A stretch of 64,000 bases of DNA from Robbsia betulipollinis (GCF_026624755.1 NZ_JAPMXC010000001.1:930001-994000); one strand, 5' to 3'. Shown: positions 31,008 to 39,908, counted from the first letter of the stretch. The notes: generated by a model not told the origin, from the sequence alone. Numbers and translations are program-made.

Positions 31008-32198
31008 ATGCCGGACCAGGCACCGGCGCGCGCGGTGCACGCGACCCCGTCCGCCGATCCGCACGTCGATCCGCTGCATGCCGCGCTGGACGGCTGCATC
31101 CTGACGCCCGACGGCTGGATCGACGGTAAACTGCATTTCGACACCGGCACGGGACGCATCGGGCGGATCGAGGGCACGCCGGCCAGCCCGGCGACCCCGT
31201 TTGCCGCAGCCGGCCGCCCGAGAATCGTGCCGGGCTTCATCGATCTGCATGTGCATGGCGGCGGCGGCGCGGACTGCATGGAAGGCAGCGCGGCGTTGCG
31301 CGCGATGGCGCGCCTGCACGCACAACATGGCACCACCAGCCTGCTCGCGACGACGATGACCGCGCCGCGCGCGGTGCTCGACGTCACGCTCGCCGAGCTG
31401 GGCCGTGTCTGCCGGGAAGCGCCGGGAGACGGCGCCCGGGTGCTCGGCATTCATCTGGAAGGCCCCTATATCAATCCCGCGCGTCTGGGCGCGCAGCCCG
31501 ACGCGGCCGCGGTACCGGTGCGCGACGAAGTCCTGCATTACCTGTCGCTCGCTCCGGTGCGGGTCGTGACGCTCGCCCCGGAAATCCAGGGCGACCTCGC
31601 GCTGATCGCGCTGCTCGCCGAACGCGGTATTCGCGTCCAGCTGGGGCACACCGTCGCGAGCTACGAGCAGGCGGTCGGCGCGCTCGAGCACGGCGCGGCG
31701 GGCTTCACGCACCTCTACAACGCGATGTCGCCGCTGCTGCACCGCGCGCCCGGGGCGGTCGGCGCCGCCCTCGCCCATGCCCGGTTCTCCGAGGTGATCC
31801 CCGATCTCCTGCATGTGCATCCCGGCGCGATCCGCGCGGCACTGCGCGCGATTCCCCGGCTGTACTGCGTCACCGACGGCACCGCGGCATGCGGCATGCC
31901 CGATGGCGACTACAAGCTCGGCAGCCAGACCGTCAACAAATGCCTGGGTGCCGTGCGTCTGGCCGACGGCACCCTCGCCGGCAGCACCCTGACGATGGAC
32001 CAGGCATTGCGCAATCTGGTCGCCATCGGGCTGTCGCTCGCCGATGCGTCGGCGCGCGTGTCGCGCTATCCGGCCGAGTATCTCGGCCTCGGCGAACGCG
32101 GCAACCTGGTGGCCGGCGCGTTCGCCGACATCGTCATCCTCGATGCGGATCTGGCCGTCGCCGCCACCTACGTCGAAGGGCGACGCGTGCCGGCCTAG
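31008..32198 (+). CDS. nagA: N-acetylglucosamine-6-phosphate deacetylase
   Basis: A 396-residue amidohydrolase removing acetate from GlcNAc-6-P in amino-sugar and peptidoglycan-sugar use. Metal and substrate motifs: PGFIDLHVHGGGG, GTTSLLATTMTAP, LGIHLEGPYINPARLGAQ (Glu ligand), VQLGHTVASYEQA and GFTHLYNAMSPL (His ligands), LYCVTDGTAACGMPDG (catalytic Asp) and GSTLTMDQALRN. No nagB, nagC or PTS gene is adjacent; it follows FKBP by three bases. Its TAG stop shares the palindrome CTAG (32195-32198) with the stop of the convergent ABC gene. Confidence 0.94.
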   Translation: MPDQAPARAVHATPSADPHVDPLHAALDGCILTPDGWIDGKLHFDTGTGRIGRIEGTPASPATPFAAAGRPRIVPGFIDLHVHGGGGADCMEGSAALRAMARLHAQHGTTSLLATTMTAPRAVLDVTLAELGRVCREAPGDGARVLGIHLEGPYINPARLGAQPDAAAVPVRDEVLHYLSLAPVRVVTLAPEIQGDLALIALLAERGIRVQLGHTVASYEQAVGALEHGAAGFTHLYNAMSPLLHRAPGAVGAALAHARFSEVIPDLLHVHPGAIRAALRAIPRLYCVTDGTAACGMPDGDYKLGSQTVNKCLGAVRLADGTLAGSTLTMDQALRNLVAIGLSLADASARVSRYPAEYLGLGERGNLVAGAFADIVILDADLAVAATYVEGRRVPA

Positions 32199-33364
32199 GC
32201 CGCCGCGGCCACCGCCGGGCTGACGATCGCGCCCGCGTTCGGCAGGCGCCCGCGCGAGCGACCGGAACTCAGGTATTCGGCGATCGAATCCTGCGTCACC
32301 TCGCCCAGATAGGCGCCGTCCGCGTCGATCACCGGCAGCCAGGAAGCGTTGAACTCGTACATCCGCGACAGCACCACGCGCAGATTTTCATCCGGCGCGG
32401 CGGTCGTCGAGAACGCCTTGAGCCAGTCTCCGGCGACACCGCCCGCGGCCCGGGCATCGCGCCGCCGGAGGTAACCGATCGCACGGCCACCGGCGTCGGT
32501 CAGCGTCAGATAGCGCGCGTCGGCGTCGTCCATCAGGGCCAGCGCCCGCTCGAGCGACGTGTGCGTGGGCACCGTGCGCGCGGGCGTGGCCGCATCGCCG
32601 GCACGCACCAGCAGCAGGCGCTTGAGCGTGCTGTCCTGCCCGGTAAAGGCGCTGACGAAGTCGTCCGCCGGGTGTGCGAGCAGGGTGTCCGGATGGTCGA
32701 ACTGCACCAGCCGGCCGCCCCGGAACACCGCCACCTTGTCCGCCAGCTTGATCGCTTCGTCGATGTCGTGGCTGACCATGATCACGGTCTTCTTCAACTG
32801 CCGCTGCATCTGGAAGAACTCGTTCTGGATCGACTCGCGATTGATCGGATCGACCGCGCCGAACGGTTCGTCCATCAGCAGCACGGGCGGGTCCGCCGCC
32901 AGGGCCCGGATCACGCCGATGCGCTGCTGCTGCCCGCCCGAAAGTTCGCGCGGATAACGCGTCAGGTAGCGGTTCGGGTCGAGCGCGACCATCGACATCA
33001 GTTCGCGCGCCCGCTCGCGGCAGCGCTTCCTGTCCCAGCCGAGCAGACGCGGCACGACCGTGATGTTCTCCTCGATCGTCATGTTCGGGAACAGGCCGAT
33101 CTGCTGGATCACGTAGCCGATATGGCGGCGCAGCGTCACCTCGTCGACCTGCGCGGTGTCCTCGCCGTTGACCAGCACCCGGCCGCCGCTGGGCGTGATC
33201 AGGCGGTTGATCATCTTCAGCGTGGTCGTCTTGCCGCAACCCGACGGCCCCAGGAAGACGCAGATCTCGCCCTCCTCCACCTTCATGTCGACCGCGTTCA
33301 CCGCATGCACCTCGGTGCCGTCCTTTTGCCGGAAAGTCTTGGTCAGCCCTTGTAGTTCGATCAT
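32195..33364 (-). CDS. osmV: Osmoprotectant ABC transporter ATP-binding protein
   Basis: A 389-residue ATPase of a glycine betaine/choline/carnitine-type importer (OpuCA/OsmV). Walker A is GPSGCGKTT, the signature is LSGGQQQRIGVIRAL, Walker B is VLLMDEPFGAVDP and the switch His is in VSHDIDEA. After the ATPase domain, residues about 255-370 contain two CBS-like modules (THTSLERALALMDD, LTLTDAGGRAIGYL; then LRVVLSRMYEFNASWLPVIDADGAYLGEVTQDSI in pieces), which in OpuA-type systems sense ionic strength. The ATG (33364-33362) overlaps the stop of the permease gene as ATGA. The last residues AAVAAAA are family-atypical. Confidence 0.92.
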   Translation of the reverse strand: MIELQGLTKTFRQKDGTEVHAVNAVDMKVEEGEICVFLGPSGCGKTTTLKMINRLITPSGGRVLVNGEDTAQVDEVTLRRHIGYVIQQIGLFPNMTIEENITVVPRLLGWDRKRCRERARELMSMVALDPNRYLTRYPRELSGGQQQRIGVIRALAADPPVLLMDEPFGAVDPINRESIQNEFFQMQRQLKKTVIMVSHDIDEAIKLADKVAVFRGGRLVQFDHPDTLLAHPADDFVSAFTGQDSTLKRLLLVRAGDAATPARTVPTHTSLERALALMDDADARYLTLTDAGGRAIGYLRRRDARAAGGVAGDWLKAFSTTAAPDENLRVVLSRMYEFNASWLPVIDADGAYLGEVTQDSIAEYLSSGRSRGRLPNAGAIVSPAVAAAA

Positions 33365-34014
33365 GATCGTTGAATTCCCCTGGGCGTCAGCGCCCGTTGC
33401 AGTCGCGCGAGCAGCAGGTCGACGACGATCGCGAGCACGCTCACGAGTACCGCGCCCACGGCGACCTTGGTCATATTGCTCTGGCTGATGGCATGCAGGA
33501 TCAGCACGCCCAGCCCGCCGGCGCCGATCACCGCGGCGATCGTCATCACGCCGATGTTCATCACTACCGCGGTGCGCACGCCGCTGAGGATGCCGGGCAC
33601 CGCCAGCGGCAGATCGACATACCGCAGGCGCTGCGCGAAGGTCATGCCGATGCCGGTGCCGGCCTCGCGAATGCCGGGGTCGACATCGACGAGCGCCAGA
33701 TGCGTATTGCGCATGATCGGCAGCAGCGAGTACAAAAACACCGCGACCACCGCGGGCAGGGTGCCGATGCCCTGGCCGATCAGCGAGAACAGCGGGATCA
33801 TCAGGCCGAACAGCGCGATCGACGGCAGGGTCTGCAGCACCGTGCCCACGGCCAGCATCGCCGAGGCCAGCCCGCGATGCCGGCTCATCAGCACGCCGAC
33901 CGGCACGCCGACGAGGATGGCCGCGCCCACCGCGAGGCCGACCAGCTCGACGTGCTGCAGGGTCAGGTGAAGCAGTTCGGGCCAGTCGGCGCGAAGAAAT
34001 GCGACGAGATTCAT
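33361..34014 (-). CDS. osmW: Osmoprotectant ABC transporter permease
   Basis: A 217-residue inner-membrane permease with five or six hydrophobic segments and the EAA-type coupling loop (DPGIREAGTGIGMTFAQRLRYVDLPLAVPGI in parts: REAGTGIGMT, LPLAVPGILSGVRTAVV). It matches the OpuCB/OsmW family that, with a second permease, forms the channel of betaine-type importers. It overlaps the ATPase gene at ATGA and lies 10 bases downstream of the binding-protein gene, so the three are one transcription unit. The W versus Y assignment between the two permeases is arbitrary here. Confidence 0.9.
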   Translation of the reverse strand: MNLVAFLRADWPELLHLTLQHVELVGLAVGAAILVGVPVGVLMSRHRGLASAMLAVGTVLQTLPSIALFGLMIPLFSLIGQGIGTLPAVVAVFLYSLLPIMRNTHLALVDVDPGIREAGTGIGMTFAQRLRYVDLPLAVPGILSGVRTAVVMNIGVMTIAAVIGAGGLGVLILHAISQSNMTKVAVGAVLVSVLAIVVDLLLARLQRALTPRGIQRS

Positions 34015-34024
34015 GCGTAGGTCC

Positions 34025-34960
34025 TCATTGCGAAATCAGTTGCTGCTTGCGCAGAAAGTCGTGCGCGACCCGGGCGATCGATTGCTGATCGATGTCGACC
34101 CGCGCGTTGAGCGCGGTCATCGTCGGCGTGTCAAGCTTCGCCGCCAGCGCGTTGAGCTGCGCCGCGAGCGCCGGATGCGCGTCGAGGGTTGCCTGACGCA
34201 CCACCGGCGTCGCGCGGTAGGCGGGAAAATAATGCTCGTCGTCTTCGAGCAGTTGCAGACCGAACCCCTGCACGCGCCCGTCGGTGGTGTAGACCACGCC
34301 GGCCATCACCTGCCCGTTCTTGAGCGCGGTATAGACCAGCCCCGGGTCCATCTGCTTGATGTCGCGCCGGCGCAGCGCGATGCCGTACTGCTTCAACAAC
34401 GGCCGCAGCCCGTCCGAGCGGCCGGCGAACTCGGCGTCCATCGCGATCAGATGGCGCGTCTTCGGCGCGTCCCGGCGAATCCGGGCGGCGAGATCGGACA
34501 GGGTGCGCATGTCCCCCGCGGTGGCGCGCGGCAGCGCGATCGCATAGGTATTGTTGATCGCCGATTCATCGAGCCATACCAGGCCACGCGCGGCATCGAG
34601 CGTTTTCACGCGCGCATAGGTGGCGGCCGCGTCCAGCCGGTCATTGACGTGGTTGTAGAGGATCAGCGACGTTCCGGTGTACTCCCATACGACGTCGAGC
34701 TGCCCGCTGACCTGCGCGGCGCGCATCAGCGTGCTGCCCAGGCCATTCTTCAACACCGTGCGGTAGCCAAGCGCATCGAGGTACTGCGCGGTGATCGACG
34801 AGAGGATCAACTGCTCGGTGAAATTCTTCCCGCCCACCACCACCGGCGTGTCGGCGCCCGCCGCATCCGCCGCCCGCGCGGCGCGCAGCGGCAACCCGAC
34901 CGATAGCGCCGCGATCAGGGACAGCCACAGAAAATAGTGCTTCAACCCATGCTTTTTCAT
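34025..34960 (-). CDS. osmX: Osmoprotectant ABC transporter substrate-binding protein
   Basis: A 311-residue periplasmic binding protein. Residues 1-31 form a signal peptide (KKHGLKHYFLWLSLIAALSVGLP, here in parts, cleavage after ARA). The mature domain shows VVGGKNFTEQLILSSI, WEYTGTSLILY, WLDESAINNTYAIALP and VYTTDGRVQGF, typical of the OpuAC/OsmX family that binds quaternary amines. The substrate cannot be fixed from sequence. It lies between the two permease genes, as in osmVWXY-type operons. Confidence 0.9.
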   Translation of the reverse strand: MKKHGLKHYFLWLSLIAALSVGLPLRAARAADAAGADTPVVVGGKNFTEQLILSSITAQYLDALGYRTVLKNGLGSTLMRAAQVSGQLDVVWEYTGTSLILYNHVNDRLDAAATYARVKTLDAARGLVWLDESAINNTYAIALPRATAGDMRTLSDLAARIRRDAPKTRHLIAMDAEFAGRSDGLRPLLKQYGIALRRRDIKQMDPGLVYTALKNGQVMAGVVYTTDGRVQGFGLQLLEDDEHYFPAYRATPVVRQATLDAHPALAAQLNALAAKLDTPTMTALNARVDIDQQSIARVAHDFLRKQQLISQ

Positions 34961-35048
34961 CGATTCGTACTCCTATGTCATTTCGTGCAGCGTGCAGCAT
35001 GCCGGTGTCGCGATCCCGCAGCGCGGCCGACGGCGTCGGCCGCCGTCT

Positions 35049-35792
35049 TCAAAGCGCGCCGCCGCGTCCGGCGAGCGCGCCGCGTGTCAGGGCGACGACG
35101 AGCAGATCGAGAGCCAGGGCGAGCAGCGCCGTCGCCACCGCGCCCAGGAGCAATTCCGCGTGGTTGTTCAAATAGATGCCCGGGAAGATCAGGGTACCGA
35201 GACTGTCCGCGCCGATCAGGAACGCCAGCGGCGCGGTACCGACGTTCACCGCGAGCGCGGTACGCACGCCCCCCATCAGCATCGGCAGGGCATTGGGCAG
35301 CTCCACGCGAAACAGCGCCTGCGTGCGCGTCATGCCCAGGCCCGTGGCCGCCTCGCGCATCGCCATCGGCACCTGACGCAGCCCTTCGTAGGTGTTGCGG
35401 GTGATCGGCAGCACCGATGCCAGCCAGAGCGCCAGGATCGCGGGACCGCTGCCGATGCCCAACACCGCGAGCGCGAGCACCAGCACCGCCAGCGAGGGAA
35501 TCGTGTTGCCGACGTTGAAGATCTGCATGAGCCGTTCCGCGTGGCGCACGAACCGGGGCCGGCTGAGCAGGATGCCGGCCGGCACGCCGGTCGCAATGGC
35601 CGCAAGCATCGACCAGCCCACCAGGAAGAGATGCGCGCGGAGGTCGAACCACAACTCCTCGTGATAGGTACGCAATGTGTTCGGACCGACCCAGGCCAGC
35701 AGCGCCGCCAACAATACCGCGACGGCGGCGACGGACAGCCCGAGCCGGTAGCGATTCCCCGCCTTGTGCGAGAGGTTTTTTTCCATTTCCAT
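35049..35792 (-). CDS. osmY: Osmoprotectant ABC transporter permease
   Basis: A 247-residue second permease, first gene of the operon. A hydrophobic N-terminal anchor (LSVAAVAVLLAALLAWVG) precedes a periplasmic stretch and five further membrane segments with the coupling loop REAATGLGMTRTQALFRVELPNALP (in parts). Compared with the other permease it has the extra N-terminal segment usual for one partner of these pairs. I chose the ATG at 35792 (MEMEKNL); an in-frame ATG at 35786 is also possible, and a more distal GTG at 35915 adds unsupported residues. The gap to the binding-protein gene is 88 bases. Confidence 0.88.
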   Translation of the reverse strand: MEMEKNLSHKAGNRYRLGLSVAAVAVLLAALLAWVGPNTLRTYHEELWFDLRAHLFLVGWSMLAAIATGVPAGILLSRPRFVRHAERLMQIFNVGNTIPSLAVLVLALAVLGIGSGPAILALWLASVLPITRNTYEGLRQVPMAMREAATGLGMTRTQALFRVELPNALPMLMGGVRTALAVNVGTAPLAFLIGADSLGTLIFPGIYLNNHAELLLGAVATALLALALDLLVVALTRGALAGRGGAL

Positions 35793-36414
35793 TCCGAGTG
35801 GGCGAGTCCGGTCGACGGCGTGCCGAGGCATGCCGGAAGAACCGGAGTCGCGCTGACAATGCATGACAGACAAGACTGCCCTGCCGAGCCTGTTCGCCGA
35901 TGACGAGCCGATCACCGGACAGGCCGGTACGGCTCACGACGAAACGGAAACCGTCCTGAAGACGGCGATTGAATTGCCTTCGGACCGATGTCCGGCGGCA
36001 ACGCTTCGACCTGCGAAGCGTGTCATGCTGGCGTTCCACCGCGCACAGAAAACGACCCTGGCGGGCTGAAGCGATTGGATTTCGTACTGTTCGTAGAGGC
36101 AGGATTGTAACCGATTAGTACATTGCTGTCCAATGCCATCGGAGAATCTCGGAATTACCCGAGCATAATCAGGTAATTGGCGATTTTGTAAAGGAAGACT
36201 AATCTTAAATACGACCGCATTTCCCTTGACGCATCGCCGCTTCCTGCGGGGCCGCTGACGGGATCGCCGGGCCCATGCGGTATCGTTCAAATAAGCATGA
36301 CGAATCATTCGTTGCGCCCGCCTGCCGACGAAACGGCGGCGACGGGGAGAGATGTCGGTGCGCTCGCGCCGCGCGGTGCAGGGCGCACCGGCGGCGGCAA
36401 TGCGGCGCGTCCGC
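35793..36414. other. Non-coding region between osm operon and metZ
   Basis: About 620 bases without a gene I would defend. A 68-codon plus-strand frame at 35863-36069 has no ribosome site and no recognisable sequence. The AT-rich centre (36100-36240) looks regulatory. On the minus strand TTACAA (36191-36186), an 18-base gap and TATGCT (36167-36162) could be a sigma-70 promoter for the osm operon, giving a long leader. A short inverted repeat CTCGG-aattac-CCGAG lies just downstream of it at 36148-36163. The right end holds a hairpin behind metZ. Confidence 0.5.
36368..36395 (-). terminator. Hairpin downstream of metZ
   Basis: The arms GCCGC-G-CGGTGC (36368-36379) and GCACCGGCGGC (36385-36395) pair over 11 bp with one bulged G and a five-base loop. 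It starts 19 bases past the metZ stop on the minus strand. No U-run follows, so it may be a rho-assisted end or a stabilising hairpin. Confidence 0.4.
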
Positions 36415-37659
36415 CTAGACGGCGGCAGACAGCCCGCGGTCCAGATCGGCGCGCACGTCGCCGGCGTTTTCCAGGCCGACGGCCAGGCGGATCAGCCCTT
36501 CGGAGATCCCCGCGGCGGCACGTGCCTCGGGGGTGACGCGGCCATGCGTGGTACTGGCCGGGTGCGTGATCGTGGTCCGCGTGTCGCCCAGATTCGCGGT
36601 GATCGAGCAGACCTGCGTCGCATCGATGACCCTCCAGGCGTTCTCGCGCTGCAGCTCGGGCGTCGCGCCCGCGACCTCGAACGCCAGCACCGCCCCGCCC
36701 GCGCTTTGCTGCCGCATCGCGATGGCATGCTGCGGGTGCGACGCCAGGCCGGGATAGAACACCCGCGACACGCCCGGATGCGCTTCCAGCCAGGTGGCGA
36801 TCTCCAGCGCGTTCGCCGACTGCCGTTCCATGCGCAGGCTCAGCGTCTCCAGGCCGCGCAGCAGCACCCAGGCGTTGAACGCCGACAGCGTCGGCCCGGC
36901 GCTGCGCACGAAGGGAAATACCTTATCGATCACGAACGCGCGCGAGCCGACCACCGCGCCGCCCAGCACCCGCCCCTGCCCGTCGATATACTTCGTCGCC
37001 GAATGCACGACGACGTCGGCGCCCAGCGCCAGCGGACGCTGCAGGGCCGGCGAGCAGAAGCAGTTGTCGACGACGAACAGCAGGCCGGCGGCGTGCGCGA
37101 TCTCCGCGACGGCCGTGATGTCGGCGACTTCCGTCAGCGGATTGGACGGCGTCTCCAGGAAGAACAGTTTCGTTTCCGGGCGAATCGCGTCGCGCCAGGC
37201 CGAAAGATCCGTCGCATCGACGAACGTTGCGGTGATGCCGAACCTGACGAGGATGTTCGCCAGCAACTGCATCGTCGAGCCGAAGATGCTGCGCGAGCTA
37301 ACCAGGTGATCCCCCGCCTGCAGGGCGGACATCATCACCGACAGGATGGCGCTCATGCCGGACGAGGTCGCCAGACAGGCTTCCCCGCCCTCGAGCGCGG
37401 CCAGACGGCTCTGGAACATCGCCACCGACGGGTTCGTCACCCGCGAGTAGGTGAACCCGTCGTCGGCGTTGGCGAAGCGATGCGCGGCCTCGGCGGCACT
37501 CTTGAAACAAAAGCTCGACGTCAGGAACAGCGCCTCGGCGTGTTCGTTGAACTCGGTGCGCAGGCTGCCGGCGCGCACCGCGAGCGTCTCGAAATTCAGG
37601 CTCCCGGCGTCGCCCGATGCCGGCAGATCCGTGGGCCGGCGGGTGGATTCGTCGTTCAT
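36415..37659 (-). CDS. metZ: O-succinylhomoserine sulfhydrylase
   Basis: A 414-residue Cys/Met-metabolism PLP enzyme making homocysteine from O-succinylhomoserine and sulfide. It has the N-terminal FETLAVRAG, the substrate-side YSRVTNPSV, SSGMSAILSVMMSAL, FVVDNCFCSPALQRPLALG and the PLP lysine in HSATKYIDGQGRVLGG; C-terminal SITANLGDTRTTITHPA and GLIRLAVGLE complete the family pattern. The motif set and the location next to purF match the MetZ of Burkholderia and Pseudomonas. It lies six bases downstream of purF, so the two are co-transcribed. MetZ bypasses the transsulfuration steps of MetB and MetC. Confidence 0.93.
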   Translation of the reverse strand: MNDESTRRPTDLPASGDAGSLNFETLAVRAGSLRTEFNEHAEALFLTSSFCFKSAAEAAHRFANADDGFTYSRVTNPSVAMFQSRLAALEGGEACLATSSGMSAILSVMMSALQAGDHLVSSRSIFGSTMQLLANILVRFGITATFVDATDLSAWRDAIRPETKLFFLETPSNPLTEVADITAVAEIAHAAGLLFVVDNCFCSPALQRPLALGADVVVHSATKYIDGQGRVLGGAVVGSRAFVIDKVFPFVRSAGPTLSAFNAWVLLRGLETLSLRMERQSANALEIATWLEAHPGVSRVFYPGLASHPQHAIAMRQQSAGGAVLAFEVAGATPELQRENAWRVIDATQVCSITANLGDTRTTITHPASTTHGRVTPEARAAAGISEGLIRLAVGLENAGDVRADLDRGLSAAV

Positions 37660-37665
37660 GCGCGT

Positions 37666-39213
37666 TCAGTCTCCGGCGAGTTGCAGATGCAGTTGCGAAC
37701 GCACGCGCTCGAAATCGTTGCCGCCGTCGGCCGCCTCGCGGTCCTGCTGCGCGTTGGGCGCGAGCCGCGCGCGTTCGAGCACGTCCAGGTATTCCGAATT
37801 GATGTCGCCCGTGATGTAGCAGCCGTCGAAGCAGGACGCATCGAAACCCCGCAACGCCGGATTGATGTCGCGCACCGCGCGCTTCATGTCCTCGACGTCC
37901 TGATACACCAGTCCGTCGGCCCCGATCAGGCGCGCGACCTCCTCGTCGGTGCGGCCGTGCGCGACCAGTTCGCCGCGCGTCGGCATGTCGATGCCATAGA
38001 CGTTCGGGAACTTCACCGGCGGCGCGGCCGAGGCAAAGATGACCTTGTTCGCACCGGCGTCGCGCGCCATCTGGACGATCTCGTGACTGGTGGTGCCGCG
38101 CACGATCGAGTCGTCGACGATCAGCACGTTCTTGCCCTTGAACTCGATGCCCATCGCATTGAGCTTCTGGCGCACCGATTTCTTGCGCACCGCCTGGCCC
38201 GGCATGATGAAGGTACGGCCCACGTAGCGGTTCTTGAAGAAGCCCTCGCGATACTCGACGCCGAGCCTGTTGGCGACCTGCATCGCCGCCGGACGGCTCG
38301 AATCGGGAATCGGCATGACGACATCGATGTCGCCCCGCGACATCTCGCGCTGGATCTTGCTGGCGAGGTAGTCGCCCATCTTCAGCCGGGCGTTGTAGAC
38401 CGGCACGCCGTCGAGACAGGAATCGGGCCGCGCCAGGTAGACGTATTCGAAGATGCAGGGGTTGAGGCTGGGCGCCAGCGCGCATTGCTGCGAATGGAAC
38501 TCGCCGGCGAGATCGATGAAGACCGCCTCGCCCGGGGCGACGTCGCGCACGAATTCGAAGCCGATGCCCTCGATCGCCACCGATTCCGACGCCATGATCC
38601 ACTCGGTGCCGTTCGGGCCGTCGTTGCGGCCGATGCACAGGGGCCGGATGCCGAACGGGTCGCGGAACGCGAGCAGGCCGAAACCGGCCACCAGCGCGAC
38701 GATGGCGTACGAACCCTTGACACGCCGGTGCACGCCGCTCACCGCGCTGAACAGCGCATCGGGTTCCAGCGTGTAGCCCGGGCTGGCCGACTGCAGCTCG
38801 TGCGCGAAGACGTTGAGCAGCACCTCGGTATCGGAACTGGTATTGATGTGCCGGCGGTCGATCCGATACAGTTCGTCCTTCAACTGCGCGGTGTTCGTCA
38901 CATTGCCGTTGTGCGCGAGGATGATGCCGTAAGGAGCGTTCACATAGAACGGCTGCGCTTCCTCCTCGCTGCTCGCCGAACCCGCCGTCGGGTAGCGAAC
39001 CTGGCCGATCCCCGTGGTGCCGGGCAGGCTGCGCATGTTGCGCGTGCGGAACACGTCGCGCACCATGCCGTTCGCCTTGTACATATGAAAGTTACGGCCA
39101 TCGACCGTTGCGATACCCGCCGCATCCTGACCGCGATGCTGGAGCAGCAGCAGGCTATCGTAGATCAACTGGTTGACGGGAGACTTGGAGACTACGCCGA
39201 CGATGCCGCACAT
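37666..39213 (-). CDS. purF: Amidophosphoribosyltransferase
   Basis: A 515-residue enzyme for the first committed step of purine synthesis (PRPP plus glutamine to phosphoribosylamine). The protein starts MCGIVGVV, so the catalytic Cys becomes the N-terminal residue once Met is removed, which fixes the start at 39213. Glutaminase-domain marks: LLLLQHRGQDAAGI, GIGQVRYPTAGS, LAHNGNVTN, INTSSDTEVLL. The phosphoribosyltransferase domain has VLIVDDSIVRGTTS (PRPP loop). No Cys-rich metal-cluster propeptide precedes it. It follows cvpA across a hairpin-bearing gap, the usual cvpA-purF order. Confidence 0.96.
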   Translation of the reverse strand: MCGIVGVVSKSPVNQLIYDSLLLLQHRGQDAAGIATVDGRNFHMYKANGMVRDVFRTRNMRSLPGTTGIGQVRYPTAGSASSEEEAQPFYVNAPYGIILAHNGNVTNTAQLKDELYRIDRRHINTSSDTEVLLNVFAHELQSASPGYTLEPDALFSAVSGVHRRVKGSYAIVALVAGFGLLAFRDPFGIRPLCIGRNDGPNGTEWIMASESVAIEGIGFEFVRDVAPGEAVFIDLAGEFHSQQCALAPSLNPCIFEYVYLARPDSCLDGVPVYNARLKMGDYLASKIQREMSRGDIDVVMPIPDSSRPAAMQVANRLGVEYREGFFKNRYVGRTFIMPGQAVRKKSVRQKLNAMGIEFKGKNVLIVDDSIVRGTTSHEIVQMARDAGANKVIFASAAPPVKFPNVYGIDMPTRGELVAHGRTDEEVARLIGADGLVYQDVEDMKRAVRDINPALRGFDASCFDGCYITGDINSEYLDVLERARLAPNAQQDREAADGGNDFERVRSQLHLQLAGD

Positions 39214-39250
39214 GGCAGGAACCATCCCTAAAAGAAAATGCAAAACGTCC

Positions 39251-39282
39251 GCGGGCACGGCTGGAACGCCAGCCGCGCCCGC
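39251..39282 (-). terminator. Strong hairpin between cvpA and purF
   Basis: GCGGGCACGGCTGG (39251-39264) pairs with CCAGCCGCGCCCGC (39269-39282) except for one A-C mismatch, leaving a 4-base loop. It sits in the 131-base gap after cvpA and about 40 bases before the purF ATG. It could attenuate read-through into purF or protect transcript ends. Confidence 0.45.
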
Positions 39283-39344
39283 GCAAGAAACTTACCGGAA
39301 AACGTTCGCGCCGCCGTCCACGGCTCGGGCGCGCCCTGCACGCT

Positions 39345-39908
39345 TCACGGCCGCGGCGCGATCGGATCGCCCTGCATGGCGGGGTCCGACGCGCGCGGCG
39401 GCCCGCTGCGCGCGTCCACCCGTGCATAGGCCTGGAGCGGCGCCGGCAGGAAGGGCCTCGCGCTCAGCACGCCCTGCTCGACATAGGTCCGCAGCAAGGC
39501 ATCGCGCCAGAAAGGCAGCGTCGGCAATTCGGTGAATCCGGCCGCGACGTACAGTAGCAGCACCAGCAGCAAACCGCGCCCCAGGCCGAACAGCAGCCCC
39601 AGCGAGCGGTCCACCGAGCGCAGCCCGCTCGCCTCGGTCAGACGGCCCAGCAAGGCATTGCCGACACCCGCGATCAGGATCACCCCGATCGTCACCGCGG
39701 CGAATCCTACCAGCCATTGCGTCAACGCGCCGCCGGGCCAGTTCGCCGGAATCCACGGCGCGATGCGCGCGGCGTAGCGTGCGCCCAGCACGAAGGCGAC
39801 GATCCAGCCCACCAGCGAGAACGCTTCGGCGATCAGCCCGCGCCACGCGCCCCGCAAGGCGGAGAGGACGATGACGGCCAGCACCGCGTAGTCGAACACC
39901 GTGAGCAT
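39345..39908 (-). CDS. cvpA: CvpA family membrane protein
   Basis: A 187-residue inner-membrane protein with four hydrophobic segments. It begins LTVFDYAVLAVIVLSALRGAWRGLIAEAFS (in parts: FDYAVLAVIVLSAL, RGAWRGLIAEAF), the conserved CvpA opening. CvpA was named for colicin V production in E. coli and is now tied to envelope stress tolerance; its molecular function is not established. I chose the ATG at 39908 because it opens on the family motif; in-frame ATGs at 39935 and 39959 would add 9 or 17 residues, and 39935 has a slightly better ribosome site (GGTGAG). The C-terminal tail is Pro/Ala/Arg-rich. Confidence 0.88.
   Translation of the reverse strand: MLTVFDYAVLAVIVLSALRGAWRGLIAEAFSLVGWIVAFVLGARYAARIAPWIPANWPGGALTQWLVGFAAVTIGVILIAGVGNALLGRLTEASGLRSVDRSLGLLFGLGRGLLLVLLLYVAAGFTELPTLPFWRDALLRTYVEQGVLSARPFLPAPLQAYARVDARSGPPRASDPAMQGDPIAPRP

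Noticed and set aside
35863-36069. 68-codon plus-strand frame upstream of the osm operon
   Set aside because: No ribosome site, no recognisable features, and it lies in the expected promoter-leader region of the divergent operon.
36352-39231. 959-codon plus-strand frame over metZ and purF
   Set aside because: Antisense shadow spanning two certain genes and their junction; Arg/His-rich without domains.
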